From assembly GCF_009653635.1 (NCBI RefSeq), contig NZ_PPFD01000002.1:372001-436000 (forward strand): a stretch of 64,000 nt of DNA, read 5' to 3'. The notes below the pieces were generated by a model. The model saw only the letters and a program-made list of their open reading frames with translations, was not told the DNA's origin and did no database searches. How positions within the stretch are numbered: the stretch's first letter is position 1; the number at the start of each line of letters is the position of its first letter. Position numbers and translations under genes: made by a program. Shown piece after piece: positions 17,747-27,072 of this stretch. The DNA is from Endozoicomonas sp. OPT23 (GTDB taxonomy: Bacteria > Pseudomonadota > Gammaproteobacteria > Pseudomonadales > Endozoicomonadaceae).

Positions 17747-18877
17747 TTACAGAGAGAAGTTGCTGAAATCTTCTGACTGCACTTCACTGTCAATCTGTCC
17801 TACCAGGTAGGAACTGACTTCTACTTCCTGTGGTGCTACCTGAACATTGTCGCTGTTCAGCCAGCTGTTCATCCAGGGCAGTGGATTCTGGGAAATGGTA
17901 AAGGCTGGCTCGAAACCGAGAGTCGTCATGCGCTGGTTGGTGATGTATTCCACGTACTGGCAGAGAATGTCCTTGTTCAGGCCGATCATTGAGCCGTCCT
18001 GGAACAGGTAGTCTGCCCAGCCTTTTTCCTGCTCAGCGGCATCAATGAAAATCTGACGGGCTTCGTCTTTCAGTTCATGGGCAATCTCAACCATTTCCGG
18101 ATCGTCCTTTCCATCCGCCATTAATTGCAGAATGTGCTGTGTGCCGGTCAGGTGCAATGCTTCATCACGAGCAATCAATTTGATGATCTTGGCATTGCCT
18201 TCCATGGTAGAACGTTCGGCGAAAGCAAAGCTGCAGGCGAAACTGACATAGAAACGAATGGCTTCAAGGACGTTTACGGACATCAGGGTCAGGTACAGTG
18301 TCTTTTTCAATTCACGAGCAGAGACGTCTATAGTCTGACCATTGATCTCATGCTGACCTTCACCCAGGTTGTTGTAGTAGTTCACACCTTCAATCAAAGC
18401 ATCGTAGTGTTGGGTAATTGCTTCGGCCCGCTTGATAATGGCATCGTTGGTAATAATGTCATCAAACACCTGAGAAGGCTCATTCATGATATTGCGAATG
18501 ATATGAGTGTATGAGCGAGAGTGAATGGTTTCACTGAAGGCCCAGGTCTCTATCCAGGTTTCCAGTTCCGGCAGGGAAACAATAGGCAGCAGAGCTACGT
18601 TAGGAGAGCGTCCCTGTATCGAATCCAGCAGAGTCTGATACTTCAGATTGCTCAGGAATATATGTTTTTCATGTTCCGGCAGGTGAGCGAAGTCGCTGCG
18701 ATCGGTGGAAAGGTCGACTTCTTCCGGCCGCCAGAAAAACGACAGCTGCTTTTCAATCAGCTTTTCGAAGATCGGGTGCTTCTGAACATCATAACGGGAA
18801 ACGTTGACGCTACGGCCAAAAAACATCGGTTCCTGGGTGGCGTTAAACTGTTCCTGATTGAAAGTTGAGTAGCTCAT
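17747..18877 (-). CDS. nrdB: Class Ia ribonucleoside-diphosphate reductase, beta subunit
   Basis: A 376-residue radical-generating subunit. Counting from the ATG at 18877 the iron ligands D85, E116 and H119 and the radical tyrosine Y123 ([10 protein letters not shown]) match E. coli D84, E115, H118 and Y122 with a one-residue shift. The second ligand set lies in [15 protein letters not shown] rejected a longer start at 18913 because MSYSTFNQ is family-typical and AGG sits just upstream. The C-terminal tail that docks into NrdA is present ([14 protein letters not shown]). Confidence 0.97.
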   Translation of the reverse strand: MSYSTFNQEQFNATQEPMFFGRSVNVSRYDVQKHPIFEKLIEKQLSFFWRPEEVDLSTDRSDFAHLPEHEKHIFLSNLKYQTLLDSIQGRSPNVALLPIVSLPELETWIETWAFSETIHSRSYTHIIRNIMNEPSQVFDDIITNDAIIKRAEAITQHYDALIEGVNYYNNLGEGQHEINGQTIDVSARELKKTLYLTLMSVNVLEAIRFYVSFACSFAFAERSTMEGNAKIIKLIARDEALHLTGTQHILQLMADGKDDPEMVEIAHELKDEARQIFIDAAEQEKGWADYLFQDGSMIGLNKDILCQYVEYITNQRMTTLGFEPAFTISQNPLPWMNSWLNSDNVQVAPQEVEVSSYLVGQIDSEVQSEDFSNFSL

Positions 18878-18977
18878 GATGCCTGGCGCTTTGAGGGTTG
18901 CTGTCACCAGCAAGCCCGAAGTTAGTAGTGTTGATAGAAGATGAAGTACAAAGGTCTTCTATCACTGGTTTGAGTCC

Positions 18978-19007
18978 GCCGGTTAAATGTGGTTTGGCTT
19001 AACCGGC
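18978..19007 (-). repeat. Hairpin between nrdA and nrdB
   Basis: GCCGGTTAA and TTAACCGGC form a perfect 9-bp stem around a 12-base loop in the 145-bp nrdA-nrdB spacer. It has no T-run, so it is more likely an mRNA-stabilising or processing hairpin than a terminator. Confidence 0.5.
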
Positions 19008-19022
19008 AATAGACGATTTTCG

Positions 19023-21290
19023 TCAGATTTTGCAGGCGCCGCCGGCACAGCCGTCATCGTCTTCAAGGCTGTCTGCAGCGCCATCACGGGTGTTGTGGTA
19101 ATAAAGCGTTTTTACACCCAGCTTGTAGGCGGTCAGAAGATCTTTCAGCAACAGTTTCATCGGTACCTTGCCGCCTTCAAAGCGGGCTGGATCATAGTTG
19201 GTGTTGGCTGAAATGGTCTGGTCGACAAACTTCTGCATGATCGCAACCAGCTGCAGATAGCCGTCGTTGCCGTTAATGTCCCAGAGCAGTTCGTAGTTAT
19301 GACGCAGCTCTTCGAAATCAGGCACAACCTGTTTGAGGATGCCGTCTTTACTGGCTTTCACGCTGACGAAACCACGAGGTGGTTCAATACCGTTAGTGGC
19401 GTTACTGATTTGAGAGGATGTCTCGGAAGGCATCAGTGCGGTCAGGGTTGAGTTACGCAGGCCGTGAGTCTTGATATCGGAACGCAGAGATTCCCAGTCC
19501 AGATGCAGTCCTTCAGAGCAGACTTCATCCAGATCTCTCTTGTAAGTATCAACCGGCAGAATGCCTTTGGCATATGTGGTTTCGTTGAACTTGGTACAGG
19601 TACCCTGTTCTTTGGCCAGTCGGTTGGAGGCTTTCAGTAGATAGTACTGAATGGCTTCAAAAGTCTTGTGTGTCAGGCCGTTGGCAGAACCGTCAGAGTA
19701 GCGAACACCGTGCTTGGCCAGATAGTTGGCAAAGTTGATCACACCCACACCCAAAGGTCGGCGTCCCATGGTGGCGTTGTAAGCCGCAGGCAGTGGGTAA
19801 TCCTGATAATCCAGCAGGCTGTCCAGAGCACGAACCAGCAGTTCGCTCATTTCTTCCAGCTCGTGCAGATCGTCCAGCTTGCCCAGGTTAAAGGCGGCCA
19901 GCGTACAGAGGGCAATTTCACCTTCTTCGTCGTGAACGTGCTGCAGAGGCTTGGTCGGCAGTGCGATTTCCAGACAGAGGTTACTCTGGCGAACCGGAGC
20001 GACTTCCGGGTCAAACGGACTGTGAGTGTTGCAGTGATCAACGTTCTGCAGATAAATGCGGCCAGTGCTGGCTCGCTCGGAAGCAAACAGAGAGAAAAGT
20101 TCCAGAGCTTTCAGTGTCTTCTTACGAATGCTGTCGTCTTGCTCGTATTGAACATAGAGCGCTTCAAACTTTTCCTGATCAGCAAAGAAGGCATCGTACA
20201 GGCCAGGTACATCAGACGGTGAGAACAGAGAAATGGTGCCGCCAGTGATCAGACGCTGGTACATCAGACGGTTAAACTGTACGCCGTAGTCCAGGTGACG
20301 AACACGGTTTTCATCGACACCACGGTTGTTCTTCAGCACCAGCAGGTTTTCAACTTCGTAATGCCAAATAGGGTAGAACAGAGTCGCTGCTCCACCACGA
20401 ACACCACCTTGAGAGCAGGACTTAACAGCTGTCTGGAAGTGTTTGTAGAAAGGAATGCAGCCGGTGTGAAAGGCTTCACCGTTTCGAATCGGGCTGCCAA
20501 CAGCGCGGATGTTACCGGCGTTAATACCGATACCGGCACGCTGGGAAACGTATTTCACAATGGCACTGGAAGTGGCGTTGATGGAATCCAGAGAATCGCC
20601 GCACTCAATCAGTACGCAGGAGCTGAACTGACGGGTCGGTGTTCGAACACCGGCCATGATCGGTGTCGGCAGTGACAGTTTGAAGGTAGAGACTGCGTCG
20701 TAGAAACGGCGAATAAAGTCCAGGCGGGTAGCCTGTGGATAACTGGCAAACAGGCAGGCGCCGATCAGCATATAGAGCATCTGCGGGCTTTCGTAATACT
20801 CGCCGGTAACACGGTTCTGAACCAGGTATTTACCTTCCAGTTGCTTAACCGCAGCGTAACTGAAGTTCATATCACGGCTGTGATCAATAAAACCGTTCAT
20901 GGTTTCAAAATCTGCCTGACTGTAATCGCTCAGCAGGTGGCTATCGTATTTTTTCAACTCTGACAGCTTCACCACGTGGTCATACAGGTGAGGTGGCTCG
21001 AACTGGCCATACGCTTTTTTACGCAGATGGAAGATGGCCAGGCGGGCTGCCAGATATTGATAGTCAGGCGCTTGCTCGGAAATCAGGTCGGCAGCGGATT
21101 TGATCAGGGTTTCATGAATATCCGTGGTCTGGATACCATCGTAGAACTGAATGTGTGACTTCAATTCCACTTCGGAAACGGAGACGTGGCTTAATCCTTC
21201 GGCAGCCCAGGTAATCACCTTGTGGATCTTGTCCAGATCCAGCTGCTCCTTGTCGCCGTCGCGCTTGGAGACCAGGATATTTTTGTTCAT
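19023..21290 (-). CDS. nrdA: Class Ia ribonucleoside-diphosphate reductase, alpha subunit
   Basis: A 755-residue catalytic subunit that reduces all four NDPs. An N-terminal ATP-cone (about 1-95) gives overall dATP inhibition. The catalytic barrel includes FSSCVLIECGDS, RAGIGINAGNIRA, the radical-site NLCLEIALPT and MPSETSSQISNATNGIEPPR. The mobile C-terminal redox pair is C748 and C753 (CAGGAC). The ATG at 21290 follows AAGGG; a TTG one codon earlier is less likely. Expression is probably controlled by NrdR, given boxes upstream. Confidence 0.97.
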   Translation of the reverse strand: MNKNILVSKRDGDKEQLDLDKIHKVITWAAEGLSHVSVSEVELKSHIQFYDGIQTTDIHETLIKSAADLISEQAPDYQYLAARLAIFHLRKKAYGQFEPPHLYDHVVKLSELKKYDSHLLSDYSQADFETMNGFIDHSRDMNFSYAAVKQLEGKYLVQNRVTGEYYESPQMLYMLIGACLFASYPQATRLDFIRRFYDAVSTFKLSLPTPIMAGVRTPTRQFSSCVLIECGDSLDSINATSSAIVKYVSQRAGIGINAGNIRAVGSPIRNGEAFHTGCIPFYKHFQTAVKSCSQGGVRGGAATLFYPIWHYEVENLLVLKNNRGVDENRVRHLDYGVQFNRLMYQRLITGGTISLFSPSDVPGLYDAFFADQEKFEALYVQYEQDDSIRKKTLKALELFSLFASERASTGRIYLQNVDHCNTHSPFDPEVAPVRQSNLCLEIALPTKPLQHVHDEEGEIALCTLAAFNLGKLDDLHELEEMSELLVRALDSLLDYQDYPLPAAYNATMGRRPLGVGVINFANYLAKHGVRYSDGSANGLTHKTFEAIQYYLLKASNRLAKEQGTCTKFNETTYAKGILPVDTYKRDLDEVCSEGLHLDWESLRSDIKTHGLRNSTLTALMPSETSSQISNATNGIEPPRGFVSVKASKDGILKQVVPDFEELRHNYELLWDINGNDGYLQLVAIMQKFVDQTISANTNYDPARFEGGKVPMKLLLKDLLTAYKLGVKTLYYHNTRDGAADSLEDDDGCAGGACKI

Positions 21291-21319
21291 CAAATGCCCT
21301 TAATAAGTAAAAACGTGAA

Positions 21320-21335
21320 ACTCAAGATATTGTGT
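21320..21335. promoter_or_regulatory. NrdR box proximal to nrdA
   Basis: ACTCAAGATATTGTGT matches the NrdR consensus acaCwAtATaTwGtgt at 14 of 16 positions. It lies 30 bases before the nrdA start codon, where repressor binding would block transcription or lie within the leader. Confidence 0.6.
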
Positions 21336-21576
21336 TTTGATATTTTGGCCACAATAAAACGCCACCCCCTGTCTTGGTGCAGGAGTACGAATTACTGGGG
21401 TGAAGCCGAGAGATAATCACAGGCCTGAAAGGCTGTGAAATCTGTATCTCGAGGTGGTGGCTACGGGGTGTATACTGCCCCGTCTGACCAGTAGTTTCTT
21501 CATCCCTGACAACTCAATCCAGTCACTTAAATTCCCTGTGACGTCTTCTATCGCTCTAATTCTATATCGACGGCTT

Positions 21577-21592
21577 ATACAATATGTTGTGT
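21577..21592. promoter_or_regulatory. NrdR box, distal pair site 1
   Basis: ATACAATATGTTGTGT matches the NrdR consensus at 14 of 16 positions. A second, weaker box begins exactly 31 bases later, the three-helical-turn spacing typical of paired NrdR sites. Confidence 0.6.
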
Positions 21593-21607
21593 GCGTGTCT
21601 TTTCTCT

Positions 21608-21623
21608 ACACAAGATAATGCGG
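21608..21623. promoter_or_regulatory. NrdR box, distal pair site 2 (weak)
   Basis: ACACAAGATAATGCGG keeps the left half of the NrdR palindrome well and the right half poorly. Its value comes from the 31-bp spacing to the site at 21577. Confidence 0.4.
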
Positions 21624-21662
21624 TTGCGGGGGGATTTCAAGTTGCACTACCGGTGGAAATCT

Positions 21663-21671
21663 TGTGTATAA
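21663..21671 (-). promoter_or_regulatory. DnaA box
   Basis: TGTGTATAA on the plus strand is TTATACACA on the minus strand, a perfect match to TTATNCACA. A weaker TTATCCAAG follows at 21682. In E. coli DnaA binds the nrdAB promoter and ties it to replication. Confidence 0.5.
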
Positions 21672-21854
21672 CTTGTGGTTTTTATCCAAGTGTTAGTACT
21701 CGCAAACCGCAGGGTTACTTTCATTGATATGCTTTCCAGTATTCTACGAATCGGGGTTCGGTCGCTATATTTTTTTTATAAAAAAAATTCATAAGCAGAA
21801 TGAGTTCAATAAAAAAAATAAAATATTGGCGCTTTATCCCCGTCGTTGTGCGGA

Positions 21855-21870
21855 ACACAATATATTGTGT
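21855..21870. promoter_or_regulatory. Perfect NrdR-type palindrome
   Basis: ACACAATATATTGTGT fits the NrdR consensus at every position and is a perfect palindrome, extended to 18 bp by flanking A and T. It lies 565 bp from nrdA and 182 bp from rstA. Confidence 0.65.
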
Positions 21871-22051
21871 TAAAAATGTACAATTATTTGACGGGACAAT
21901 TGCTAAAAATTGTGTTTGCGCTAGTGGACAGGAATCAGCAGGTCGAGTTCGGGAGTAGGGGGAATCACCCCGAGACTATGACGCAAGGCTGTAGTAATAT
22001 CCCTGTCTGATTAGTGGTCTTTATTTATTGGTTATCATTGGAAGTTTGGCT

Positions 22052-22765
22052 GTGGAGAATTCAGATACAGGTCGCATCCTGATTGTGGAAGATGACGAAA
22101 GGCTGGCCACGCTGACCCGGGATTATCTTGAGAACAATGGCCTGCAGGTATCCGTCGAAGGCGACGGTGGAAAAGCCGTTGACCGTATCCTGGCTGAACG
22201 CCCGGATCTGGTCGTGCTCGATCTGATGTTGCCAGGTGAAGATGGTGTCTCCATCTGCCGCCGGGTACGCAGCCAGTATCATGGTCAGATTCTTATGCTG
22301 ACCGCTCGTACCGATGATCTGGACGAAGTTCTGGGTCTGGAAATGGGTGCGGATGATTATGTCGCCAAGCCGGTACGACCAAGAGTACTGCTGGCACGAG
22401 TCCGCGCCTTACTGCGTCGCAGTGCAGCTCCTGCAGAAGAGCAGGAAGAAGAAGTCTGCAACCGACTGACTTTTGGCCCGCTGGTTGTGGATAACTCCAT
22501 GCGCGAAGCCTGGCTGAACGATGTCAGTGTTGATCTGACCAGTGCCGAATTTGATCTGCTTTGGCTGCTCAGCTCCAACGCCGGTCGGGTTCTGAGTCGT
22601 GAAGAGATCTTTGCTCAGCTGCGAGGCATTGAGTACGACGGTCAGGATCGCTCCATCGATGTTCGAGTATCTCGTATTCGTCCAAAGATTGGTGATGACC
22701 CTATGCACCCGCGCCTCATCAAAACTGTTCGCAGTAAGGGCTACCTGTTCGTGAAGAGTGAATAA
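22052..22765 (+). CDS. rstA: OmpR-family response regulator, RstA-like
   Basis: A 237-residue response regulator. The receiver domain has the acidic pair ED14/D15, phosphoacceptor D57 (VVLDLMLPG), T in MLTAR and the lysine of YVAKPVRP. The C-terminal winged helix reads FDLLWLLSSNAGRVLSREEI and ends LRGIEYDGQDRSIDVRVSRIR, very close to E. coli RstA. I chose the GTG at 22052, seven bases after GGAAG; an upstream TTG at 22028 would add eight residues. It is the first gene of a two-gene operon with its kinase six bases downstream. Confidence 0.88.
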   Translation: MENSDTGRILIVEDDERLATLTRDYLENNGLQVSVEGDGGKAVDRILAERPDLVVLDLMLPGEDGVSICRRVRSQYHGQILMLTARTDDLDEVLGLEMGADDYVAKPVRPRVLLARVRALLRRSAAPAEEQEEEVCNRLTFGPLVVDNSMREAWLNDVSVDLTSAEFDLLWLLSSNAGRVLSREEIFAQLRGIEYDGQDRSIDVRVSRIRPKIGDDPMHPRLIKTVRSKGYLFVKSE

Positions 22766-22771
22766 CAGTCT

Positions 22772-24364
22772 GTGAGCAGTATCTTTCTTCGTATTTACGG
22801 CGGGCTCCTGTTTACCCTGGTGCTCGTCGCTGTGCTGTCCGGTATTTCAGTTACCCTGATCAATGGTTTGCGCCAGGCCGATTATCGTGAAGATATGGTT
22901 CGCGGTACCTTTCGGTTGGCTGCCGAAGACGTGGCTGAACTTCCGGAAGAACAACGGCAGCCGTGGCTGAAGCAGCAAGGCATCAGTCTTGGTATCCTCG
23001 ATTTTAAGCAAGTGGGTATCAGCGACGTTTCGCTGACGGAAGATCAGGCGGAGGAGTTACAAGACTCCGGTATTCTGATTCAGACACACGATGCTTTCCG
23101 CTTTACCGTGTTGAGTCCGATCGATGAAAGCAGTCTGTTGAGTGGAACGCTTGCTGGCATTTCCGAACAGACGGCCAGCAGCGCTTTAACACTGTTGAAT
23201 CACCGTCTTGCTGAAATTCCGGAATCGTTGCGAGAAGCTGAACTGGCAAAAATTGTTGCTCGTTCATTCAGCTACCCAGTGGAACTGGTGCAACCAGCCA
23301 GTACTCAACTACAACCTTTCCAGCTGAGCCAGCTGGAGTCCGGTGGTTCCATTCAGTTACTGGATAACGAAGCTCAGCGCTTGATGATGTTCAGTCAGGT
23401 TCCTGGTGACAGTCGTCTGATTCAAATGGGGCCTCTCGATCTCTTAAATCCTTATCCATTCAAGTTGATGTTGACGCTGGGGCTGTTCGTGCTGACCTCT
23501 CTCAGTCTGGCGATCTATTTGCTGGTACGGGGAATGGAGAAGCGTCTCAGAAAGCTCGAACGGGCGGCGACCCGATTCAGTCGCGGTGACTTTGATGTTC
23601 GAGTGACACTGGATGGTGCGGATTCTATTGGTCGTCTGGCTCAGGCCTTTAATGCCATGGCCGGCCATATTCAGCGATTGCTGAGCCTTCAGAAAGAGAT
23701 GATTCGTGGTGTTTCTCATGAGCTGAGAACGCCTGTTGCCCGTTTGCGTTTTGGACTTGACCTGATTGCCGATGCCGAAACCAGAGAAGAACGTGATTAC
23801 CAACTGGAAGGTATGGATAAGGATATTGAGGAGCTGGACAAGCTCGTCGATGAGTTCCTGACCTACGCCAACCTTGAGCAGGGCGCTCCGGAAATTCGCT
23901 TTAAACGCTACGATGTGGATAAAGTGCTGGCGCAGGTGGTGGAAGAGCATAAGCGTCTTCAGGACCGTGTTCAGATAGAACATACGCCTTGTAATATGCT
24001 TGATCCTCGTCGTTTTGCTGATATCGACTTCCGCTATATCCACCGTGCAGTTCAGAACCTGGTGGGTAATGCCTGTCGTTACGCGGATGGCAAAATCACT
24101 GTGAAGTTTTCAGCCACACAAGACACCTGTCGAGTGGATGTCGATGATGACGGTCCTGGCATTCCGGAAGATCAGTGGGACAGAGTCTTCTCGGCCTTCT
24201 CGAGACTGGACGACAGTCGTACACGAAAATCCGGCGGTTATGGTTTAGGTCTGTCTATCGTTCGACGCATCATGTACTGGCATAACGGCCGTGCCATGGT
24301 CAGTCATAGTCCTATGGGCGGTGCTCGATTCAGTCTGGTCTGGCCTAGAAAGCAAAAACGTTGA
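22772..24364 (+). CDS. rstB: Sensor histidine kinase, RstB-like
   Basis: A 530-residue membrane kinase starting with GTG six bases after rstA. One transmembrane helix lies near 8-30 and a second near 230-255, enclosing a periplasmic sensor of about 200 residues with no recognisable fold. A HAMP segment (FSRGDFDVRVTLDGADSIGRLAQAFN) leads to the H-box GVSHELRTPVARLRFGLD. The ATPase has the N-box NLVGNACRYA, then DDGPGIPEDQWDRVFSAFSRLD and GYGLGLSIV. The signal sensed is unknown. Confidence 0.88.
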   Translation: MSSIFLRIYGGLLFTLVLVAVLSGISVTLINGLRQADYREDMVRGTFRLAAEDVAELPEEQRQPWLKQQGISLGILDFKQVGISDVSLTEDQAEELQDSGILIQTHDAFRFTVLSPIDESSLLSGTLAGISEQTASSALTLLNHRLAEIPESLREAELAKIVARSFSYPVELVQPASTQLQPFQLSQLESGGSIQLLDNEAQRLMMFSQVPGDSRLIQMGPLDLLNPYPFKLMLTLGLFVLTSLSLAIYLLVRGMEKRLRKLERAATRFSRGDFDVRVTLDGADSIGRLAQAFNAMAGHIQRLLSLQKEMIRGVSHELRTPVARLRFGLDLIADAETREERDYQLEGMDKDIEELDKLVDEFLTYANLEQGAPEIRFKRYDVDKVLAQVVEEHKRLQDRVQIEHTPCNMLDPRRFADIDFRYIHRAVQNLVGNACRYADGKITVKFSATQDTCRVDVDDDGPGIPEDQWDRVFSAFSRLDDSRTRKSGGYGLGLSIVRRIMYWHNGRAMVSHSPMGGARFSLVWPRKQKR

Positions 24365-24478
24365 TGTGATTAATTTTTACATAATTCCGGATACCTGTCT
24401 GGAATTATGGCTCCCCTCTACTACCCTCTCTTGCACTTCATAAGAAATATATCGACATAGCACGCAGGAGATATGGTG

Positions 24479-26083
24479 ATGGCCGTTGTAGCTTCATTGG
24501 ATACCAGAAAACTGATACCTGTTTACTCGACAGTAAGAAGACTGCTGACGGGCGTAATTTTGTTACTCACTTCTTTCTACCTTTCTTTATTTACTCATTT
24601 CTCTTTAGCTAATCCTGTTCCCGAGCGCCCTAAGGCAAAAAAAGAACCATTACCAATGCCTGCGTTTGAGCAATGTCGGGTACCAGGAGTTGCACCGGTT
24701 TTGCCTGATCGATGGCAGTCAGGGGTGTTGCTGATGCATTACGAAGAAGGAACTCTGGTTGCAGGTAAAGTTGTTCAGGATACAGAACTGGGCGTACAAA
24801 GGTTTACACTGACTGGTATTGAAAAAGGCAGTGGTGATTACCTGCTTGCGCCTGATGGTAAGTTGTATCAGCTGTCCGGTGGCTTATCTGTACCAAACCA
24901 GTGTCGTTATTTAAAACAAACAGACCTGAAATTAAACGCCAGTGACTTCCTGAATACTGATCAGGGGATCTGCGTAGGTGAAGCCGATGTATTGGGACAG
25001 AGCCAGAACTGGTGGAAAACAAAAGGCGCAGGCGGTGAATTTCAGACCAACTGGTATTGGTTGAATGACTCAAAGACGGATAAGCAAAACCTGTTTCGTG
25101 CCATGTTTACCAACGAGACTCCCGAGATGGGTATTCTTGGCATGTTCACCTTTGACTATTTTCCTGGTTTCAAAGAAGTCAGTGAAACCGATCTGGAGTC
25201 ACTGTTAAAGGTGTGTGAACAGTCTGGTAATAAGCCTGAGCAGCCAGATTTTGATCATACAACGCCTTCTTCATTGCTGGCCGCCAACAGCCTTTCAGAA
25301 AGAGATAGAAACGCTCTACTGACTGAATCGGTACCAGGGCTATCGATGCCCAATGGCCCATTACCTGAATTACCTAAGGTGCTTGAAACAACAGCGCTGA
25401 TGGTATCGGTCAACCGTTGCTACTGGCCTTTCCCAACCCGTGTTAATTACGACTGGGATGAGCAGGCTCAAAATGCAGACTATGAACAGATCAGCTGGCA
25501 GAACCCGAAAGAAGAGCCTGGTTGTGAGAATATTGATACTTTCCAGAATCAGATAGCACTATTACTTGGAAACAGGCGTGATAGTCATCAACAGACAGGT
25601 TACGTCCTTAACAAGGATGCCAGTGGTGAAAGTTGCTATCACGTGCTTCCTGGACTGCAGGCCTTTGACTGGCCGGAAAAAGGTGAGTGCCAGATTACAG
25701 CAACTCTCCAGCCCGGTTCTGTGCTGAACCCGTCACAGGAAGAAGTGAAAATACTTTTCTGCCCGATCACTTACCCCGGCGATAACACTCCCAAGGTTTT
25801 CTGGACCTGGTATGGCGTCAGTGGCCGTCCGGTGGTCTTTATGCAGAGCCACTCAAGCACGGAAGGAACAGGGCTGAATCTGGCTGATTACTTTGACTGG
25901 GTTCCCGGTAAAAAGTCAGAAGACGAATCAGCCTATAAGGTGCCAGCTGTGTGTGAAGGGCAGCCAAAAGAAGATGTGCCTGACTACTGTCATAAATGTC
26001 ACACGCCCTATGTTCATGAGCTGAAAGAATACCGGCATAAAAATCCACAGTATTACTTTCAGTCCGATAAAAGCGGGCAGTGA
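24479..26083 (+). CDS. Exported hypothetical protein with a C-terminal CXXCH motif
   Basis: A 534-residue protein I do not recognise. An N-terminal hydrophobic segment (about 20-45, ending near FSLANP) looks like a signal peptide or anchor. I prefer the second ATG at 24479, eight bases after GGAG, over 24473. The mature region is rich in cysteine and tryptophan, with repeated phrases such as WWKTKGAGGEFQTNWYWLND and KVFWTWYGVSGRPVVF. Near the C terminus C504-H-K-C507-H508 is a CXXCH sequence, the covalent haem-attachment motif; a chance CXXCH or a metal site is equally possible. It follows rstB by 108 bp on the same strand. Confidence 0.7.
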   Translation: MAVVASLDTRKLIPVYSTVRRLLTGVILLLTSFYLSLFTHFSLANPVPERPKAKKEPLPMPAFEQCRVPGVAPVLPDRWQSGVLLMHYEEGTLVAGKVVQDTELGVQRFTLTGIEKGSGDYLLAPDGKLYQLSGGLSVPNQCRYLKQTDLKLNASDFLNTDQGICVGEADVLGQSQNWWKTKGAGGEFQTNWYWLNDSKTDKQNLFRAMFTNETPEMGILGMFTFDYFPGFKEVSETDLESLLKVCEQSGNKPEQPDFDHTTPSSLLAANSLSERDRNALLTESVPGLSMPNGPLPELPKVLETTALMVSVNRCYWPFPTRVNYDWDEQAQNADYEQISWQNPKEEPGCENIDTFQNQIALLLGNRRDSHQQTGYVLNKDASGESCYHVLPGLQAFDWPEKGECQITATLQPGSVLNPSQEEVKILFCPITYPGDNTPKVFWTWYGVSGRPVVFMQSHSSTEGTGLNLADYFDWVPGKKSEDESAYKVPAVCEGQPKEDVPDYCHKCHTPYVHELKEYRHKNPQYYFQSDKSGQ

Positions 26084-26099
26084 CTTGTAATCACAACAG

Positions 26100-27038
26100 T
26101 TACTTGATCCTGGCAGGTTGAATGCCTGTCAGGGTGTCAAAACACGTAGCTCTGGCAGTGATCAGAAAATCCTTTATATAGGGTTGCTCTTGCTGCTCCT
26201 CACGTACAGCAGCATAAAGCGTTGACCAAAGCCCTTTTTCACCCAGTGGCCGTGCGGTAACCTGATCCTTTTCCAGATATTCAGCCAGCGCCCAGTTGGG
26301 TAAAGCGCAAACACCTCTTTGACTGGCGACCAGTTGCAGCATCATCAGAGTAAGCTCTACATTTCTTACGCCAGCTGGTTCGATATCAGAAGGGTCCAGA
26401 AAGCGTTTAAAGATATCCAGTCGACTCTGCTCAATGGGGTAAATAAGCAGGTTTTGATCATTCAGGTGTTCAGGTTCGATAAAGGAGTAGTTTGCCAGTG
26501 GGTGCCTTTTTGATAACGCCAGCAGCATTTCATAACGGAATAATGGCTGATAAGTCACTCCGGGAATATCTATCGGATCGGAAGTGACAACCAGATCCAG
26601 CTCTCCACGAGACAATGCAGGCAAAGGTGCGAAGTTAAACCCTGAAGCAAAGTCCATTTCAACTTCCGGCCAGCGTTCACGGTAGTGATCAATGGTTGGC
26701 ATCAGCCACTGATAACAACTGTGGCATTCAATAGCGATATTTAATCGGCCTGACTCACCTCCCGCCAGTCGAAATAAATCCTGCTCTGCCAGTCGAAACT
26801 GAGGTAATACTTCATCAGCCAGTTTTAGCAGCCGTAAACCGGCAGAGGTAAAGCGTACCGGGCGAGTTTTACGAATGAACAGCTCCATACCGATACGTCC
26901 TTCCAGTTCTTTCAGCTGATGGGACAGTGCAGACTGGGTCAGGTGCAACTGGCTGGATGCTTCGATCAGGCTGCCCGTTTGACGCAGGGCATGAAGGGTT
27001 TTCAGATGTCTAAGTTCAAGACCTAGGTTGGCCGCCAT
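26100..27038 (-). CDS. metR: LysR-family regulator MetR
   Basis: A 312-residue LysR regulator. The winged HTH reads LELRHLKTLHALRQTGSLIEASSQLHLTQSALSHQLKELE, which is close to MetR; the effector domain follows from about residue 90. MetR activates metE and responds to homocysteine. Divergent placement next to metE is the classical arrangement. I start it at the ATG at 27038, preceded by AGGA, rather than the longer frame from 27074, which would run into the operator palindrome. Confidence 0.92.
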   Translation of the reverse strand: MAANLGLELRHLKTLHALRQTGSLIEASSQLHLTQSALSHQLKELEGRIGMELFIRKTRPVRFTSAGLRLLKLADEVLPQFRLAEQDLFRLAGGESGRLNIAIECHSCYQWLMPTIDHYRERWPEVEMDFASGFNFAPLPALSRGELDLVVTSDPIDIPGVTYQPLFRYEMLLALSKRHPLANYSFIEPEHLNDQNLLIYPIEQSRLDIFKRFLDPSDIEPAGVRNVELTLMMLQLVASQRGVCALPNWALAEYLEKDQVTARPLGEKGLWSTLYAAVREEQQEQPYIKDFLITARATCFDTLTGIQPARIK

Positions 27039-27072
27039 GATACTGCTTCCTGACATTATTATTTTTATTATC

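Larger units (their letters stand above)
21291..22051. promoter_or_regulatory. Divergent nrdA / rstA regulatory region
   Basis: This 761-bp stretch has no convincing gene. It is unusually rich in NrdR-box-like palindromes (21320, 21577, 21608 and 21855) and holds a perfect DnaA box (21663). It also contains a strongly A+T-rich block at about 21765-21830 and a 10-bp inverted repeat, TACACAAGAT/ATCTTGTGTA (21607-21616 and 21660-21669). The length suggests long leader transcripts on one or both sides, or several stacked promoters. Confidence 0.7.

Noticed and set aside
19668-20222. 184-codon plus-strand ORF inside nrdA
   Set aside because: Antisense to a highly conserved part of nrdA; it reflects codon structure of nrdA.
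21765-21835. A+T-rich block near a DnaA box as a replication origin
   Set aside because: Only one perfect DnaA box, and none of the usual oriC neighbours (dnaA, dnaN, mnmG). Regulation of nrdA is a better explanation.
23444-24043. 199-codon minus-strand ORF inside rstB
   Set aside because: Antisense to HAMP and H-box sequence, so it is a shadow of rstB.
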